Origin: JAYTJL01 sp043731125
GTDB lineage: Bacteria > Patescibacteriota > Saccharimonadia > Saccharimonadales > UBA10212
Assembly: GCA_043731125.1 (NCBI GenBank)
Contig: JAYTJL010000053.1
Span: 1-6,043, forward strand
Length of the DNA: 6,043 nucleotides
Direction of reading: 5' to 3'
The stretch's first letter is position 1. Each line of letters starts with the position of its first letter. Positions 5,015-6,043 of the stretch are shown one piece after another. A program made the position numbers and the translations under genes. The notes under the pieces were generated by a model. That model saw only the letters and a list, made by a program, of their open reading frames with translations, ran no database searches and had not been told where the DNA came from.

Positions 5015-5808
5015 GATAACTCCAGTTCTATACTGACTGGGCAATGGTCTGAGCCCATAACATCGGGGTGGATTTCAGCTTTTTTGACCTTGCTTTTCAA
5101 ACTGCTCGATACTAGAAAGTAATCAATCCGCCAGCCCACGTTGCGGGCGCGAGCATTGGCCCAGTGTGTCCACCAGCTGTAGTGACCGTTACCCATAGTA
5201 AAAAGCCTAAAAGTATCTACAAAACCGTGTTTAATGAGTTGTTCAAAGCCGGACCGTTCCTCGTCCGTAAAACCGCGCTTACCAACGTTTTCTTTTGGCC
5301 TGGCAAGGTCATCTTCGGTGTACGCTACATTCAGATCACCACAAAAAACAACTGGCTTGGTCTCTTCTAGCCGTTTGCACCAGTCTAGGAAGGCTTTGTC
5401 CCAGCTCGTGCGAATGGGTACCCGGGATAGATCGTCCTTGACGTTGATGGTGTAGACACCAACTACAAAAAAATTATCAAACTCGGCGGTTATTACCCTT
5501 CCCTCCTTGTTGGGCTCGCCGTAAACATCACCGTGCACCCCATGTTTTTTTACTATGTCGTCTGGTAGACCGTTTATAACGTTCAATGGCTCAGTCTTAG
5601 AAAGTATGGCCGTGCCACTGTAGCCTTTCTTTTCTGCGGAGTTCCAAAATTCTTTATAGTCTGGCAAGTCAATTGGCGATTGGTCCGGCTGAGCTTTTGT
5701 TTCTTGCAGGCATAAAATATCCGGCTGATGTTTAGCTATGAAGGGTGCAAATAACTCCTTATTGTATACGGCACGAATTCCGTTGACGTTCCAGCTATAA
5801 ATCTTCAT
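5011..5808 (-). CDS. xth: Exodeoxyribonuclease III family AP endonuclease
   Basis: The 265-residue product matches the usual length of the exonuclease III (Xth/ExoA/APE1) family, cytoplasmic enzymes that cut DNA at abasic sites and trim 3' ends in base excision repair. The catalytic and metal-binding motifs appear in order: WNVNGIRA (Asn7), LQETKAQ (Glu36), VYTINV (Tyr119), GDLNVAY (Asp158, Asn160), WRIDYFLVS (Asp229) and GSDHCPV (Asp254, His255). Family proteins usually have Pro after the Tyr-Thr of the third motif (VYTPN); here it is Ile. Nothing essential is missing, so an active enzyme is expected. The ATG at 5808 shares a base with the smpB stop (TAATG), and the TGA at 5013-5011 overlaps the HAD start (ATGA), so translation of the three genes is probably coupled. 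AGG lies about 6 nt upstream of the start. Confidence 0.95.
   Translation of the reverse strand: MKIYSWNVNGIRAVYNKELFAPFIAKHQPDILCLQETKAQPDQSPIDLPDYKEFWNSAEKKGYSGTAILSKTEPLNVINGLPDDIVKKHGVHGDVYGEPNKEGRVITAEFDNFFVVGVYTINVKDDLSRVPIRTSWDKAFLDWCKRLEETKPVVFCGDLNVAYTEDDLARPKENVGKRGFTDEERSGFEQLIKHGFVDTFRLFTMGNGHYSWWTHWANARARNVGWRIDYFLVSSSLKSKVKKAEIHPDVMGSDHCPVSIELELS
5020..5023 (-). promoter_or_regulatory. Ribosome binding site for the HAD gene
   Basis: GGAG (minus strand, 5023-5020) lies 5 nt before ATG 5014 within the end of xth. Together with the ATGA overlap it favours this start over the ATG at 5044. Confidence 0.55.
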
Positions 5809-6043
5809 TACTGCCTGACTTGCCTTTCAATATCACGTTGTTGAGAGCGTTTTTTTAGGGTCTCTCGCTTATCATAATGTTTTTTTCCCCCGTCCAACTG
5901 ATATGCGTAGTTTGATGTACCTACCGCCAGTTAGTATCTCAAGGGGTACGATTGTTTTGCCAGACTGTCGCTCGGCTATCAGCTTATCAATTTCCTTACG
6001 TTTGGCTAGCAGTTTGCGACTGCGACTAATTTGGTCTTCTGAG
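5808..6043 (-). CDS. smpB: SsrA-binding protein SmpB, 5' end beyond the window, with an apparent frameshift
   Basis: This is the C-terminal part of SmpB, the partner of tmRNA in rescuing stalled ribosomes. The first segment (6042-5881, 54 codons) contains RKLLAKRKEIDKLIA, then IVPLEI and VGRGKK, which follow the family pattern 'RKLLL..reIdkLi...ltlVPL......KGKK'. The expected continuation HYDKRETLKKR (family 'yDKRetiK') is present but in another frame, from 5879, and runs to a TAA at 5810-5808 that overlaps the xth ATG. The original frame instead stops at TGA 5874-5872. The frames would join if the run G5A7 (5891-5880) were one base shorter. Causes could be a homopolymer sequencing error, transcriptional slippage, or real gene decay; the first seems likeliest, since the tail is well conserved and coupled to xth. 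The C-terminal tail reaches into the ribosomal decoding centre and is needed for function. About 77 codons of a usual 150 or so are visible. Confidence 0.85.

Noticed and set aside
5015..5044. A longer N-terminus for the HAD protein starting at ATG 5044.
   Set aside because: The shorter start has a GGAG site and an ATGA overlap with xth, and puts the DIDGT motif at the usual distance from the start.

Overview
The window most likely comes from a Candidate Phyla Radiation (Patescibacteria) genome, with Saccharibacteria as the best guess. The basis is moderate base composition, compact genes with 1-32 nt overlaps, many weak ribosome binding sites, and a single-pass sortase next to a PEGA-domain propeller protein. 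Two genes end in TGA, so UGA acts as a stop here and the recoded CPR lineages (Gracilibacteria, Absconditabacteria) are unlikely. The assignment rests on style and gene content, not on a marker-gene comparison.

Layout from left to right. (1) Positions 1-370, minus strand: a lysine/arginine-rich protein of unknown function, cut by the window edge. (2) Positions 371-632: a divergent intergenic region that ends in a degenerate 7-bp tandem repeat running up to the next gene's Shine-Dalgarno site. (3) Positions 633-2102, plus strand: a membrane-anchored PEGA-domain protein with a predicted beta-propeller. (4) Positions 2103-2267: a convergent intergenic region that opens with a second heptad tract. 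(5) Positions 2268-3392, minus strand: a sortase with a long N-terminal cytoplasmic extension. (6) Around 3412-3421: a perfect palindrome that could serve as a shared -10 element for the sortase gene and the divergent tRNA. (7) Positions 3443-3529, plus strand: tRNA-Leu(CAA) with an encoded CCA end. (8) Positions 3508-6043, minus strand: a tightly packed operon in the order smpB, xth, HAD hydrolase, NnrD-like protein. The end of its last gene runs 22 bp into the tRNA on the opposite strand.

The minus-strand operon groups quality-control functions: ribosome rescue (SmpB), abasic-site DNA repair (exonuclease III family), a SerB-like HAD phosphatase, and a degenerate relative of the NAD(P)HX repair dehydratase. 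The sortase and PEGA proteins are both anchored in the membrane with their main domains predicted outside, so the left half looks devoted to the cell surface.

The most notable points are an apparent one-base frameshift in smpB within a G5A7 run, the two heptad repeat tracts that bracket the PEGA gene, the loss of the usual GSGD motif in the NnrD-like protein, and the protein gene that overlaps the tRNA antisense. I saw no CRISPR array, insertion sequence or transposase, and no convincing new multi-gene system.
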